A stretch of DNA of 64,000 nucleotides. Source: Hyphomicrobiales bacterium. Lineage in GTDB: Bacteria > Pseudomonadota > Alphaproteobacteria > Rhizobiales > HXMU1428-3. Below the pieces are notes generated by a model, which was not told where the DNA came from, searched no databases, and was given only the letters and a program-made list of their open reading frames with translations. Positions 52,438-60,722 of this stretch are shown here, in pieces. The stretch's first letter is position 1, and each line of letters opens with the position of its first letter. Location: the NCBI GenBank assembly GCA_021775425.1, contig JAJFHX010000043.1:62001-126000 (forward strand). The letters run 5' to 3'. The translations under genes were made by a program, and so were the position numbers.

Positions 52438-52481
52438 AGATTCCTAATCTGGGGGCCAGAGGTTCGAATCCTCTCGGGGAC
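52438..52481 (+). repeat. attR: second copy of the tRNA-Arg 3' half
   Basis: This 44-bp stretch is identical to 15257-15300 and is followed by GCCA where attL has ACCA. It lacks the 5' half of the tRNA, so it is not a functional gene. It marks the right boundary of the island. Confidence 0.93.
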
Positions 52482-52497
52482 GCCATTTTTGCATGGG

Positions 52498-52824
52498 TTA
52501 GCTGTTTATTGTTTGTTTTATTTCTCGAGAACCGTTCACAGCGCCGACACCCCAACCGTTCCAGATATCATTGAAGCCAAAGAAGATGTTTAAATTATCA
52601 GTCCCCCGATAGGAGATGACAGTGCCACCATCATAATTATAGGCAACGGCGTAGAAGCCTGCTTCAATTTCATCTGAACCTTCAAGAACATTACTCTGCT
52701 GACTTATAACTGCATTACCTATTTGTGAGCCTACACCCCCTAGGCCAGCTATACCTTCATTATAACCACGGTTGTATGAGTCCATTGCTAGAATGGCCTG
52801 CATTAATGTTGGTGATACAGTCAT
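52498..52824 (-). pseudogene. N-terminal fragment of a DUF2974/Mbeg1-like alpha/beta hydrolase
   Basis: A 108-codon frame begins like the lipase-like proteins of this group (LQAILAMDSYNRGYNEGIAGLG, FYAVAYNYDGGTVISYRGTDN...DIWNGWGVGA). After GWGVGA the likeness ends and a stop follows within 15 codons, well before the catalytic GxSxG and the rest of the protein. The break lies just beside the tRNA-Arg 3' end, so the remainder was lost there. It starts 2 bp after the 231-residue gene, in the same operon. Confidence 0.65.
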
Positions 52825-52826
52825 TT

Positions 52827-53522
52827 TTATCTCTCCGTCTTAAAAGCGCCACTAGCCAATGAATTTGCAAATCTATTATTCGATTTGATGCTCTCATAAC
52901 GACTACCATCAAACATTATGTTATAATATTGCTGTATCCACCCCAAAACCTTCTCAACCCGCCCGCGGGTCACAGGCTCGTCTGTGATCTCAAGTGTCAG
53001 ACTTTTCAGCTCAACGCCTGGTCCAAATGTTGCCTCCAGATTTGAAGGGTTGACTTTCTCAACACTGGCCGGGTCATCAATGTCAGTGAAGGTCACAAGC
53101 AGGGGATAATTATCTAGGGGAACTGTAAGAGGAGCACCGGTCTTTGCCACCAGAACGGCCTGGAATTTATCATTACCCCACACTCTTTGTTTCGAGCTAA
53201 ATAAAATTCTTGTCGCTAAATTCGCCGTAAATTCAGTGTTTCCAGAATAATTTAATAAAGCAAAAAGATATTTGTTCTCAGGTAATTCAACGACAACAGC
53301 TTCACCCTTAATTTCAGGAAGCCACGCAGCCCCTTGCCCCAGAACAACAGAAATTATATTCCTATTCCAAAAAACGGAACTCACACTAGAGCCAGTATAA
53401 ACCTGACCATCTTTTTCAACCTCAATGGTCATCTTCTCATGCCAGCTATAGTGCGGCCAGAAAAAGAACCAGTAAGCCAGTGGCAATAAAATAATTAGAA
53501 TGAGAATTTTCCATAATCTCAT
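52827..53522 (-). CDS. Membrane-anchored protein of unknown function
   Basis: A 231-residue protein with an N-terminal transmembrane anchor (ILILIILLPLAYWFFFW) followed by a soluble part that starts with PHYSWHEKMTIEVEKDGQVYTGSSV. No catalytic motif is recognised. It sits between a remnant of an RTX-toxin-activating acyltransferase gene and a hydrolase fragment, so it probably belonged to that operon. The frame is intact. Confidence 0.65.
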   Translation of the reverse strand: MRLWKILILIILLPLAYWFFFWPHYSWHEKMTIEVEKDGQVYTGSSVSSVFWNRNIISVVLGQGAAWLPEIKGEAVVVELPENKYLFALLNYSGNTEFTANLATRILFSSKQRVWGNDKFQAVLVAKTGAPLTVPLDNYPLLVTFTDIDDPASVEKVNPSNLEATFGPGVELKSLTLEITDEPVTRGRVEKVLGWIQQYYNIMFDGSRYESIKSNNRFANSLASGAFKTER

Positions 53523-53596
53523 ATCAACCGCCGTTCCCTAAAGAATGAATTTCACTGTTTCAAATAGAACCTTATCTATTTAGACACACCAGATTC

Positions 53597-53803
53597 TTAA
53601 GTATTGTTTTCTTGGTTCGCCCCACCAATCTCCTGAACAACTTGTTTACCGTCTTTGTTCTGCCCCCGTAGTTTGAAGGTCTGTCCCTTAAACACATCGT
53701 CTCTCAACCTGGCAAAAAGACCAGCCATGATTTTTTGATCACCCATGATATCAAGTAACCAGTTTATCTCCCCTGAGCGCCATTCATCAGGGCGCAGTGT
53801 TTT
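53597..53803 (-). pseudogene. C-terminal remnant of an RTX toxin-activating lysine-acyltransferase (HlyC-like)
   Basis: Translation of the minus strand gives a 68-codon frame with LRPDEWRSGEINWLLDIMG followed by LRDDVFKGQTFKLR and GKQVVQEI, which resembles the C-terminus of HlyC/RTX-activating acyltransferases (the W.SGD..W...D and GK motifs). A stop codon (53804-53806) precedes it in frame and no start is available, so only the tail of the gene survives. The N-terminal catalytic His/Asp part is absent. Confidence 0.6.
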
Positions 53804-53837
53804 TCATGACTTGTCACTGTTAGCACGGCATTGAGAT

Positions 53838-55184
53838 TTATTTATTAAATAAACCAACAATTTCAACATGGTGGGAGTGGGTGAACTGGTCGATGAGCTG
53901 GACGGATTTTAAATTATAGCCGCCTTCTGTCATGATGCGGGCATCGCGGGCGAAGCTGACAGGATTGCAGGATATGCTGACCAAGGTCGGCACGGCAGAT
54001 TCTGCCAGCCTCATTGCCTGCAATTTTGCGCCTGCTCTTGGCGGGTCGATGATCACGGCATCATATGCATTTAATTCTTCTGGTGTGAGTGGTTCGCGGA
54101 ATAAATCCCGCTGGTGTGCTGTTAATTTCGCATGATTCATTTTGGCGGCATTATTCAGAGCTTTGACTGCGGACGGATTGTTTTCAAAACCATCCACTTT
54201 TCCTTTTTCCAGTACCGCGCCAGAAAATGTTCCGCAGCCACAAAACAGGTCGGCAATATGTTCTGTCTGTTTTGGGAGCAATGACTGTATCGCCTCACTT
54301 AGGGCGCGTTCACCTTCAACAGTGGGCTGCAGAAAAGCGGCGGGGGGAAGCGCCACCTGAAGTTTGCCAAAGCTGATCTGCAATGCTTCTTTTTCGACGA
54401 TGATTTCTGTTTCATCTTGAAATGACTCACGCCAGGAAACACGTGCGATTTTTGTTTTCTGTATCAGTTCGGCTGCCATTTCCAGAACGGATAAATCTGG
54501 TGTATCTTTCTGGCCGATTTGACCAGTTAATACGAGGTCAAACCGATCACCTATTTTCTGAATGAACACATCAACCGGGGTTGCTTTTCGTAGCACAGGA
54601 TCGAGAGCATCTTTTAAAACGGAATGCAGTTTCATGATATCTGCATCAGCTATCAGGCAGTGGCTTATGTCACTGATTGTTTTTGACCGACGCTTATAAT
54701 AGCCGAGAAGCACGGTACCGTTTTTTTGTTTTAATGCTGTGAAGGTCACACGTCTGCGGTTTGCTGAAGATAGAAACAAAGGCGGCAGGGTTTGCTCTGG
54801 TTCGAGATTGTGCCTGCTGAGCGCTTCTTTGACGAGTGTCTGCTTCCAGTTTTGATAAAATTCTTCGCTGACATGCTGCAATGTGCAACCGCCGCAAACG
54901 TCATAATATTCACAAGCCGGTTTTATGCGATCTGCTGAGGGTGAGATGATGCGGAGGATTTCACCCTGTCTTGTCCCATCAGCTCTTCCCTCAAATTTAA
55001 TTTCCAGCTGGTCACCTGGTACTGAACGATCTATGTAAATACGCCCAAGCTGGTCTGTTGTATAGCCGTCCCCTTTTGGGCCGAGGCCTTCTATTGTGAC
55101 TTCGCTGATTTGTTGTTTTTGTTTTGCTGATTTTTTTGATGATCGCCTTTTGTAAGACGACTTGCCTGATCGACGATTGTTCAA
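53838..55184 (-). CDS. RlmD/RumA-like 23S rRNA (uracil-5-)-methyltransferase
   Basis: A 448-residue class I SAM RNA methyltransferase. A basic N-terminus leads into a TRAM domain (EVTIEGLGPKGDGYTTDQLGRIYIDRSVPGDQLEIKF). A [4Fe-4S] motif follows (CEYYDVCGGCTLQH plus a later Cys), then the SAM motif HIADLFCGCGTFSGAVLEKG, the DPPRAG loop and the catalytic Cys in VSISCNPVSFARD. It methylates C5 of a uridine in rRNA or tRNA; the exact site is not certain. The first codon is TTG, without a clear ribosome site. Confidence 0.88.
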   Translation of the reverse strand: MNNRRSGKSSYKRRSSKKSAKQKQQISEVTIEGLGPKGDGYTTDQLGRIYIDRSVPGDQLEIKFEGRADGTRQGEILRIISPSADRIKPACEYYDVCGGCTLQHVSEEFYQNWKQTLVKEALSRHNLEPEQTLPPLFLSSANRRRVTFTALKQKNGTVLLGYYKRRSKTISDISHCLIADADIMKLHSVLKDALDPVLRKATPVDVFIQKIGDRFDLVLTGQIGQKDTPDLSVLEMAAELIQKTKIARVSWRESFQDETEIIVEKEALQISFGKLQVALPPAAFLQPTVEGERALSEAIQSLLPKQTEHIADLFCGCGTFSGAVLEKGKVDGFENNPSAVKALNNAAKMNHAKLTAHQRDLFREPLTPEELNAYDAVIIDPPRAGAKLQAMRLAESAVPTLVSISCNPVSFARDARIMTEGGYNLKSVQLIDQFTHSHHVEIVGLFNK

Positions 55185-55237
55185 ATTTTATTTTTGCCTT
55201 TTCTTTTTATGACCAGCTCTCCCAAGACGACTTAACC

Positions 55238-56563
55238 TCATGATAGCGCTTTGATTAAATCTTCCGTTTGTTGTTCCAGCTGTTTATGGTCAGGTACATA
55301 GGCCTTTAGTGAATTGAGGCTTTGTTTCACCCCTTCGGCCTGAACACGCAGGGCAGATCTGGCGCTTTTCTTTTCTGCCATTTCGGACAAAACTTTCAGG
55401 ATTTTCAGCAAATGGCGCATCACGCTTGGCATGGTCTGAGCGTTATATCTGATCTGATCAAACGCGGTGAAGATGATATCAGCCTCATCACTGCTGATTG
55501 CTTCGATGCGTTTTGTGCCTTTATCATCAATGATTTTGTCTGATCTGGTTCGTTTTTCAAAAAGGATCGCCATGGCTTCTGACAATTTGTCGAGTACGCT
55601 GATGGCGGTGAAACTGTCATTGATTCCGGGGGATAGCGCGCGCACGGCGATTTCAACAAGATGGCGGATTGAATATTCTATGTCCTGAGTCTGGGTTCTT
55701 GTGTCCCCGATGATGAAGGCTTCTTTTATGCGGTTTATGATGACATCTGAAATCACTTCTGATGGCTTTGAAGGATATCGCACAAAGACACTTTCTTCCT
55801 GCTGGATGAGAAAGTGGCCGGCTTTGAAGTTAATTCTGATGTAAAGATCGTTATCTGTCGCAATATCAAGAAGCTGTTCGTAATCTATCAGTTGTACGTA
55901 ACCTGATTGTTCAAATATCAGTTTTTTGCTTTTTTCTTCAAAATCCTCTGGCCAGTCTGAAGTGTCTTTTTGAGCCTCTTCGTTATCTGTTGTTCCATTT
56001 GTTGTCAGGCGGCATAAAGCGTCTTTTAAATCGTCTGCGACTTGTTTTATCACGTTATCCGCTATGCAGGACTGAGCGACGTGATGGACAAATCCCAGCA
56101 ACACAAACAGATTTATAAAACACATCATAAACACCAGACTGATGGTGATTTGCGGGGTGAAGGATGAGGTGTTTCTTGAATGCAGGATGATGGTCAGAAC
56201 GAAACAAGCGACGACTGTTGCGAAGAACATGCCGAAATAATCTTTGGTTCTTTGGTTGCTCATAAACGTTTTGATGAGACGGGGGCCGAGTTGAGAAGCC
56301 GCGAGTGACAGAACGACCATGGTGATGGAGATGGCAAGCGTTGCCATGGTGATCATCGCGGAAAGTAATGTCACTATGACTGATTTGGCATCATCTGTTG
56401 TGCCCTGAAAAATATAGCCAGGCAGGTCTATGCTTTGAAGATATTGAAACTCAATGGCATAGGTCGCAAAGACCAGCCCACAGGAAATGAGACAATAGAT
56501 GCCGGGTACAAAAGCCAGGTTGCCTTTTAAAATTTGCCAGATGTTAAAAATTTTCGAGAACAT
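55238..56563 (-). CDS. DUF2254 family membrane protein
   Basis: A 441-residue inner-membrane protein with four hydrophobic segments in the first 170 residues. They include VTLLSAMITMATLAISITMVVLSLAASQLGPRLIKTFMSNQRTKDYFGMF, the DUF2254 signature. After a polar region comes the conserved IEYSIRHLVEIAVRALSPGINDSFTAISVLDKLSEAM. The function is unknown. It reads in the same direction as the methyltransferase gene but is separated by 53 bp. Confidence 0.88.
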   Translation of the reverse strand: MFSKIFNIWQILKGNLAFVPGIYCLISCGLVFATYAIEFQYLQSIDLPGYIFQGTTDDAKSVIVTLLSAMITMATLAISITMVVLSLAASQLGPRLIKTFMSNQRTKDYFGMFFATVVACFVLTIILHSRNTSSFTPQITISLVFMMCFINLFVLLGFVHHVAQSCIADNVIKQVADDLKDALCRLTTNGTTDNEEAQKDTSDWPEDFEEKSKKLIFEQSGYVQLIDYEQLLDIATDNDLYIRINFKAGHFLIQQEESVFVRYPSKPSEVISDVIINRIKEAFIIGDTRTQTQDIEYSIRHLVEIAVRALSPGINDSFTAISVLDKLSEAMAILFEKRTRSDKIIDDKGTKRIEAISSDEADIIFTAFDQIRYNAQTMPSVMRHLLKILKVLSEMAEKKSARSALRVQAEGVKQSLNSLKAYVPDHKQLEQQTEDLIKALS

Positions 56564-56870
56564 GCCGTTTTGATTTCACTTGAATTTATGCTGTTATTTA
56601 CTGTTTATCTGAATATGTAGCATAGAGCGGAGACATGCTAAAATTTAATTATGATTTAGACTTCTGAACTCAGTTTAAATTTTAAGATTAAGCTCAGTAA
56701 GTTTGGTAAATTTCTGATTCATAATCACAACACTTTTTAGTTGTAACTGTCTCTTGGTTGTTTATCATTGATGGATTGGTATTTGTTGCCATAAACCTTC
56801 ATGCAGGTGGTCGGCTTCTCATATCTCGACATTTATCACTGAATGGATTTTCGTATAAGAGTATAGTCAC
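56564..56870. other. Divergent promoter region without a recognised gene
   Basis: This AT-rich 307-bp gap lies between the DUF2254 gene and the secreted-protein genes. No frame, RNA gene or clear operator was recognised. Confidence 0.35.
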
Positions 56871-57272
56871 ATGAAGTACCTGCTCATCATATTGAGTTGT
56901 TTATGCTTTTCTCTCTCTTTAGCTCAGGCCAATGAGATTCATGAAGAGCGCATTCAATTTGAAGCAGGGAAATCCGGTGCAACCATCAATGGGCAGATCA
57001 AAGGCTATAAGATCGTTGATTATCTGCTGCATGCTGAGGCCGGGCAAACGATATCTGTCAAGTTTGCCGCGAATTCTACTTCGGCTTATTTTAATCTGCT
57101 TCCCCCTGAAAATCCGATTGCTCTTTTTACCGGCTCTATCGCTGGTCATTCCTATAATGGTGTGCTGCCACTTACCGGCGTTTATAAGATCAGAGTTTAT
57201 CTGATGAGAAATGCTGCACGGCGTGGCAGTACCGCAAAGTATAAGCTAACTCTTAAAATAGAAGGGAACTGA
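56871..57272 (+). CDS. Secreted protein resembling g-type lysozyme inhibitors (PliG-like)
   Basis: A 133-residue exported protein with a signal peptide ending near residue 20 (AQANE). The body follows the pattern of PliG-like proteins, sometimes annotated as DNA breaking-rejoining proteins: ERIQFEAGKSGATINGQIKGYKIVDYLLHAEAGQTISVKF, AYFNLLPPENP, LFTGS and the strongly conserved YKIRVYLMRNAARRGSTAKYKL. Defence of peptidoglycan against host lysozyme is known for characterised PliG; here it is inference. The next gene follows after 4 bp. Confidence 0.72.
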   Translation: MKYLLIILSCLCFSLSLAQANEIHEERIQFEAGKSGATINGQIKGYKIVDYLLHAEAGQTISVKFAANSTSAYFNLLPPENPIALFTGSIAGHSYNGVLPLTGVYKIRVYLMRNAARRGSTAKYKLTLKIEGN

Positions 57273-57276
57273 AAAA

Positions 57277-57627
57277 ATGTTACAATCAGACAGGTTAAAG
57301 CAGAGGCCATTCATCGTGGCTATGTTTGTTATGATTGCATTTATCTTCGTCACCATTTCTTCTGCCAGCGTTCAGGCAAGAGACAAACATCATAATCGCA
57401 AAGCGGCAGCTATTATTGGCGTCATCGTTGGGGCTGCTATCGCGGCCAAAGCTGCTAAAGACAGAGACCGGCATGGGTACAGACACAGGCGCTACAATCG
57501 GAGATTTGATGACCGGCCCAAACAATGGCACCCGAAAATCGGTGTGACCTGCTATCGCAAATTGCGGTCCTGTTACAAAGTCGGGCATGGGTATAGCGCG
57601 CGCTGGACACGGCGCGAGTTTCATTAA
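57277..57627 (+). CDS. Small basic His/Arg-rich exported protein
   Basis: A 116-residue protein with an N-terminal membrane or signal segment (IVAMFVMIAFIFVTISSASVQA), a second short hydrophobic glycine/alanine segment (AAAIIGVIVGAAIAAKAAK), and an Arg/His/Tyr-rich part (DRHGYRHRRYNRRFDDRP). A C-terminal CYRKLRSCYKVG pair of cysteines could form a disulfide. Similar short proteins are common in alphaproteobacterial envelopes but have no assigned function. It is co-transcribed with the preceding gene. Confidence 0.6.
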   Translation: MLQSDRLKQRPFIVAMFVMIAFIFVTISSASVQARDKHHNRKAAAIIGVIVGAAIAAKAAKDRDRHGYRHRRYNRRFDDRPKQWHPKIGVTCYRKLRSCYKVGHGYSARWTRREFH

Positions 57628-57653
57628 AGCTGAGTTTTTAAGGAGTTAAGTCA

Positions 57654-58112
57654 ATGAAGTGTTTGTTCAAGCTTGTTTGCGCCACCGTTCTATCTTCTAT
57701 GTTTATCTTTTCTCAAACGGCAATTGCTAAAGAGGCGAAGCCTTATGATGGCCATGAAAATGCCGCATGGGAAAAAATGCAAGAATCATTACTTATGTAT
57801 ATGTCGGCAGATGTAGCCTCACGGTTGAAGCTAATTGTTTATCATGGTGTTGCTTCGACACTTTGTGATGGAGTATCCACCGATGCGGAAAAAATTAAAA
57901 AAGCAACTGATGATATTCACCCGGAAAACTGGGATAAATTATCTGAGGAAGAACATACAAAATGGACCAATGCTTTTTTGATCAATTATGGCATGGTGTT
58001 TGGAGTGATGCTGGCAGAACATGCCGATAACACTGCCCGGTTCTGTCAAGATGTTGATGCTTTGATCGCTGATAAAGATGAAGCAAAGTGGACTTATTTT
58101 AAAGCCAAATAA
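57654..58112 (+). CDS. Secreted protein of unknown function
   Basis: A 152-residue protein with a signal peptide (cleavage near AIAKE) and a mainly helical mature part with two cysteines (in STLCDGVS and ARFCQDVD) that may pair. I do not recognise a family. It follows the previous gene by 26 bp with a GGAG ribosome site, so all three secreted-protein genes probably form one operon. Confidence 0.62.
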   Translation: MKCLFKLVCATVLSSMFIFSQTAIAKEAKPYDGHENAAWEKMQESLLMYMSADVASRLKLIVYHGVASTLCDGVSTDAEKIKKATDDIHPENWDKLSEEEHTKWTNAFLINYGMVFGVMLAEHADNTARFCQDVDALIADKDEAKWTYFKAK

Positions 58113-58176
58113 TTTTTTTCCATCATGAGGGTAACGCTTTTGAGGTGTTGGTCTAATATGTGTTTGAGGTGACAAC

Positions 58177-58968
58177 ATGACTGAGAACCAACCAACACCG
58201 CAAGATGTTGCCGGAGGGGATAGAATTTCGTGGCTCGAATATAAAGACCGTGATTTTCCATTTTATAATGGATCACCAATTTATATCACCGCTGCTCAAT
58301 GGTGCTTCATACTGGTTATGGTTGCGCTGGGGTTTGCTTTACTTATCGCGCCCATCACTTTGTTTCATGGAAAATTCGCTCAGTTTATACCTGCTGTCTT
58401 ATTTGTCATTGTGCCGTTGGCAGGTCTTTACATCGTCACCCCAAAACACTGGACTGCACTGTTTCGGCCCATAGCTGGCCGGGATATTTTATGGATGTTG
58501 GTTTTTGTTCTATTGAACATTGTCGTGTCGTTTGCCGTTGGTATTCTTGTCAGCAAATATTATGGAGCGAGTTCAAACCCTGCCATTGCTGAGTTGAAAA
58601 ATTTTTCCGATATAGATCGTTTGTTGTTTTATCTGAAAACATTGCCTCAACTGGTTGGTGAAGAAATTTTATCCATTTTACCGTTTTTGGCCTTGTTGAC
58701 ATTTTTTTACACTCAGACAAACACCGGGCGGACCAGGGCTGTTGTTTATGCCTGGCTTCTTACTGCATTGTGGTTTGGAGCGGCACATTTGCCGACATAT
58801 GACTGGAATTTCGTGCAGTGTTTTCTTGTGATTGGCAGTGCACGATTAATCCTTTTACTGCCCTACATCATGACCAAAAATCTTTGGATCTCCAGTGGAG
58901 CGCACATCATGAATGACTGGATTTTCTTCAGTCTTACTATTTTTGGCGCTTCACTCAGCCAGTCTTAA
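58177..58968 (+). CDS. CPBP family intramembrane glutamic endopeptidase (CAAX-type)
   Basis: A 263-residue membrane protein with seven to eight hydrophobic helices. The CPBP motifs are present: EE in LVGEEILSILPFLAL, a histidine in WFGAAHLPTYDWN and a histidine in SSGAHIMNDW. These residues form the active site of Rce1/Abi-type proteases. GAGGTGACAAC precedes the start. The substrate is unknown. Confidence 0.85.
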   Translation: MTENQPTPQDVAGGDRISWLEYKDRDFPFYNGSPIYITAAQWCFILVMVALGFALLIAPITLFHGKFAQFIPAVLFVIVPLAGLYIVTPKHWTALFRPIAGRDILWMLVFVLLNIVVSFAVGILVSKYYGASSNPAIAELKNFSDIDRLLFYLKTLPQLVGEEILSILPFLALLTFFYTQTNTGRTRAVVYAWLLTALWFGAAHLPTYDWNFVQCFLVIGSARLILLLPYIMTKNLWISSGAHIMNDWIFFSLTIFGASLSQS

Positions 58969-59184
58969 TTTTGTAACTTTCGAGTTCATTATTGCCCACG
59001 TTCCCATACATACCATCTTCATTCTCACTTCAATTGACTCACTTCAATTGAGCTGTGTTTTAAGGCCTCATGTTTCATCTGCTTTCATCAATGGCATTAT
59101 TCAAAAAAATGGTCTGGTCAATCTCTTAACTCAAATGCTGATATCAGCTTTATCTGCAAGTGAGAGGGATAATTGTTAAAGCTG

Positions 59185-59219
59185 TTGACAATCATATTTG
59201 TAATGTTATTACATAACAT
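59185..59219 (+). promoter_or_regulatory. Promoter with Zur-type palindrome ahead of the zinc operon
   Basis: TTGACA (59185-59190) could be a -35, with TATTAC about 16 nt later. Over the -10 lies ATGTTAT-TAC-ATAACAT (59203-59219), a perfect 7-3-7 palindrome resembling the Zur box core AATGTTATnnnATAACATT. Binding there would block the promoter when zinc is plentiful. The rest of the 312-bp gap from 58969 shows no gene. Confidence 0.7.
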
Positions 59220-59280
59220 AAATTTCAGCAAAAACACTCCATCAAGAAAAGCCGTTTGTGCATTTTCTAACGAGTGAAAT

Positions 59281-59856
59281 ATGATTAGGATTTACTCCAT
59301 GTATTACAAAACCTTACCAGTGGTATTGTCACTTGTTTTCGTTCCTTGTGTGGCATGGGCGGAAAAGCATGATCATAAACACGAACATGAAGAAACCCGG
59401 CAGGGTCATGTCCATGAACATGGTGTCAGCGCCTTAAAAATTGCTATTGAAGGCAAACAGATTGAGATGGAACTTGAAGCACCCGGGCATGATATTGTCG
59501 GCTTTGAGCATGAGGCAAAATCAGATGAAGATAAAGCGGCAGTTGAAAAAGCTATCAAACTTTTAAAGCAACCGCTTTCGTTGATCAGTTTCCCGGCTAA
59601 AGCGGGCTGCAAGCTGGCATCAAGTGAGGTTGAAGTGCATAAAGAGGGAGAAGAAGGGCATGCGGAATTTCATGTTCATTGGGAATTTACCTGCACTGAT
59701 ATGAATGCGATCACACCGCTTCAGACTAAAATTTTCTCTCAGTTTCCGAATATGGAAGAAATTGATATTGAGGCCATTTCTGAAAAAGGACAAACTGCGA
59801 TTGAATTAGAAAAAGGTGCTGTTGAGATTGACCTTTCTGCTGTGGTCGGATCCTGA
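59281..59856 (+). CDS. DUF2796 (ZrgA-type) periplasmic zinc-binding protein
   Basis: A 191-residue exported protein. The signal peptide ends near VAWAE, followed directly by a metal-binding His cluster (KHDHKHEHEETRQGHVHEHG) and a DUF2796 domain (LKIAIEGKQIEMELEAPGHDIVGFEHEA..., two cysteines at AGCKL and FTCTD). DUF2796 proteins belong to the Zur-regulated zinc uptake system described in Vibrio cholerae as ZrgABCDE. A second ATG at 59299 is possible. It is the first gene of a four-gene operon preceded by a Zur-like palindrome. Confidence 0.85.
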   Translation: MIRIYSMYYKTLPVVLSLVFVPCVAWAEKHDHKHEHEETRQGHVHEHGVSALKIAIEGKQIEMELEAPGHDIVGFEHEAKSDEDKAAVEKAIKLLKQPLSLISFPAKAGCKLASSEVEVHKEGEEGHAEFHVHWEFTCTDMNAITPLQTKIFSQFPNMEEIDIEAISEKGQTAIELEKGAVEIDLSAVVGS

Positions 59857-59885
59857 AACTACATCGCTTAACAACTGAGCGGACA

Positions 59886-60722
59886 ATGATGAATAATGAG
59901 AAGAACAGCACTGAGCAGGGTTTCGCTGTTCGAATGACAGATGTGGATTTTGGCTGGACACAAAAACGTGCCCGGCCAAAAACCGTTGCGGCTCAAACCT
60001 CTAACTATCAGGTTCAGAATCCTAACGAAGGCTTCCGCTTTCAGATTCCTTCTTTTGAGGTCAAAAAAGGGGAAAGACTTATTCTCGTTGGTCCATCTGG
60101 CAGTGGCAAATCGACTTTGCTTGGTTTGATCTGCGGGACTTTGGTACCACAGGCAGGCAGAGTTGAAGTCTTGGGCGAAGACCTCACCCAGCTTAGAAGC
60201 GCGGCGCGGGATAAATTTCGCGGTCAGCATGTTGGTATTATTTTTCAGCAGCTTAATCTCGTGCCTTATCTTTCTGTGATTGAAAATGTGTTGTTACCGC
60301 TGCAATTTTCCCCAGCCCGTATGAAAGCTGTTGGTAAAAATGCTGCTGCTTGCAGATCGTCAGCGGCAGATATACTCGACGCTCTTGATATGCCGGTTGA
60401 ACAATTTGGCTCGCAAAAAGCGGGCACACTTTCTATCGGCCAGCAGCAAAGGGTGGCAGCGGCTCGGGCCTTTATCGGCTCGCCGGAGATTATCATTGCT
60501 GATGAACCGACATCTGCGCTTGATCGCTCACGACAAGTGTCCTTTTTAGAGCATTTGTTTGAACAACAACGCCAGACCGATGCGACTTTATTGATGGTCA
60601 GCCATGATGAGACGATAGCGGAGCATTTTGACCGTGTGGTTCAGCTTGGTGACATTTGTGATATGGCTGGCTCTGAAGGCAATGACCTTTCTTTAAAGCA
60701 TAACAATAGTGAGGCTGGATGA
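59886..60722 (+). CDS. ABC transporter ATP-binding protein of the zinc operon (MacB/LolD-like)
   Basis: A 278-residue ABC ATPase with Walker A GPSGSGKST, Q loop IIFQQLNLVPYLSVIENVLLPL, signature LSIGQQQRVAAARA (Ile in place of the usual second Gly of LSGGQ), Walker B IIIADEPTSALD and a switch His in MVSHDE. It is the partner of the FtsX/MacB-type permease that follows with a 4-base overlap. The DUF2796 and DUF3299 neighbours point to metal, probably zinc, handling. Confidence 0.88.
   Translation: MMNNEKNSTEQGFAVRMTDVDFGWTQKRARPKTVAAQTSNYQVQNPNEGFRFQIPSFEVKKGERLILVGPSGSGKSTLLGLICGTLVPQAGRVEVLGEDLTQLRSAARDKFRGQHVGIIFQQLNLVPYLSVIENVLLPLQFSPARMKAVGKNAAACRSSAADILDALDMPVEQFGSQKAGTLSIGQQQRVAAARAFIGSPEIIIADEPTSALDRSRQVSFLEHLFEQQRQTDATLLMVSHDETIAEHFDRVVQLGDICDMAGSEGNDLSLKHNNSEAG

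Larger units (their letters stand above)
15257..52481. mobile_element. 37-kb integrative genomic island in tRNA-Arg(CCT)
   Basis: The island is bounded by 44-bp identical direct repeats of the tRNA 3' half. It has a tyrosine integrase just inside the right end (51097-52296) and repeated AGTAAGCAC motifs just inside both ends, which look like integrase arm sites. An AAA ATPase, an AlpA-type regulator and an unknown gene near the left end resemble a maintenance block. The cargo covers oxidative lipid modification, phosphite oxidation, electrophile defence and nitrate respiration. No relaxase, coupling protein or type IV secretion gene is visible, so transfer would need a helper. One IS481-type insertion lies near the left end. 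Confidence 0.9.

Noticed and set aside
15257..52481. Interpretation as an integrative conjugative element or prophage
   Set aside because: No relaxase, type IV secretion, capsid, terminase or lysis genes are present; only integration and maintenance functions are visible.
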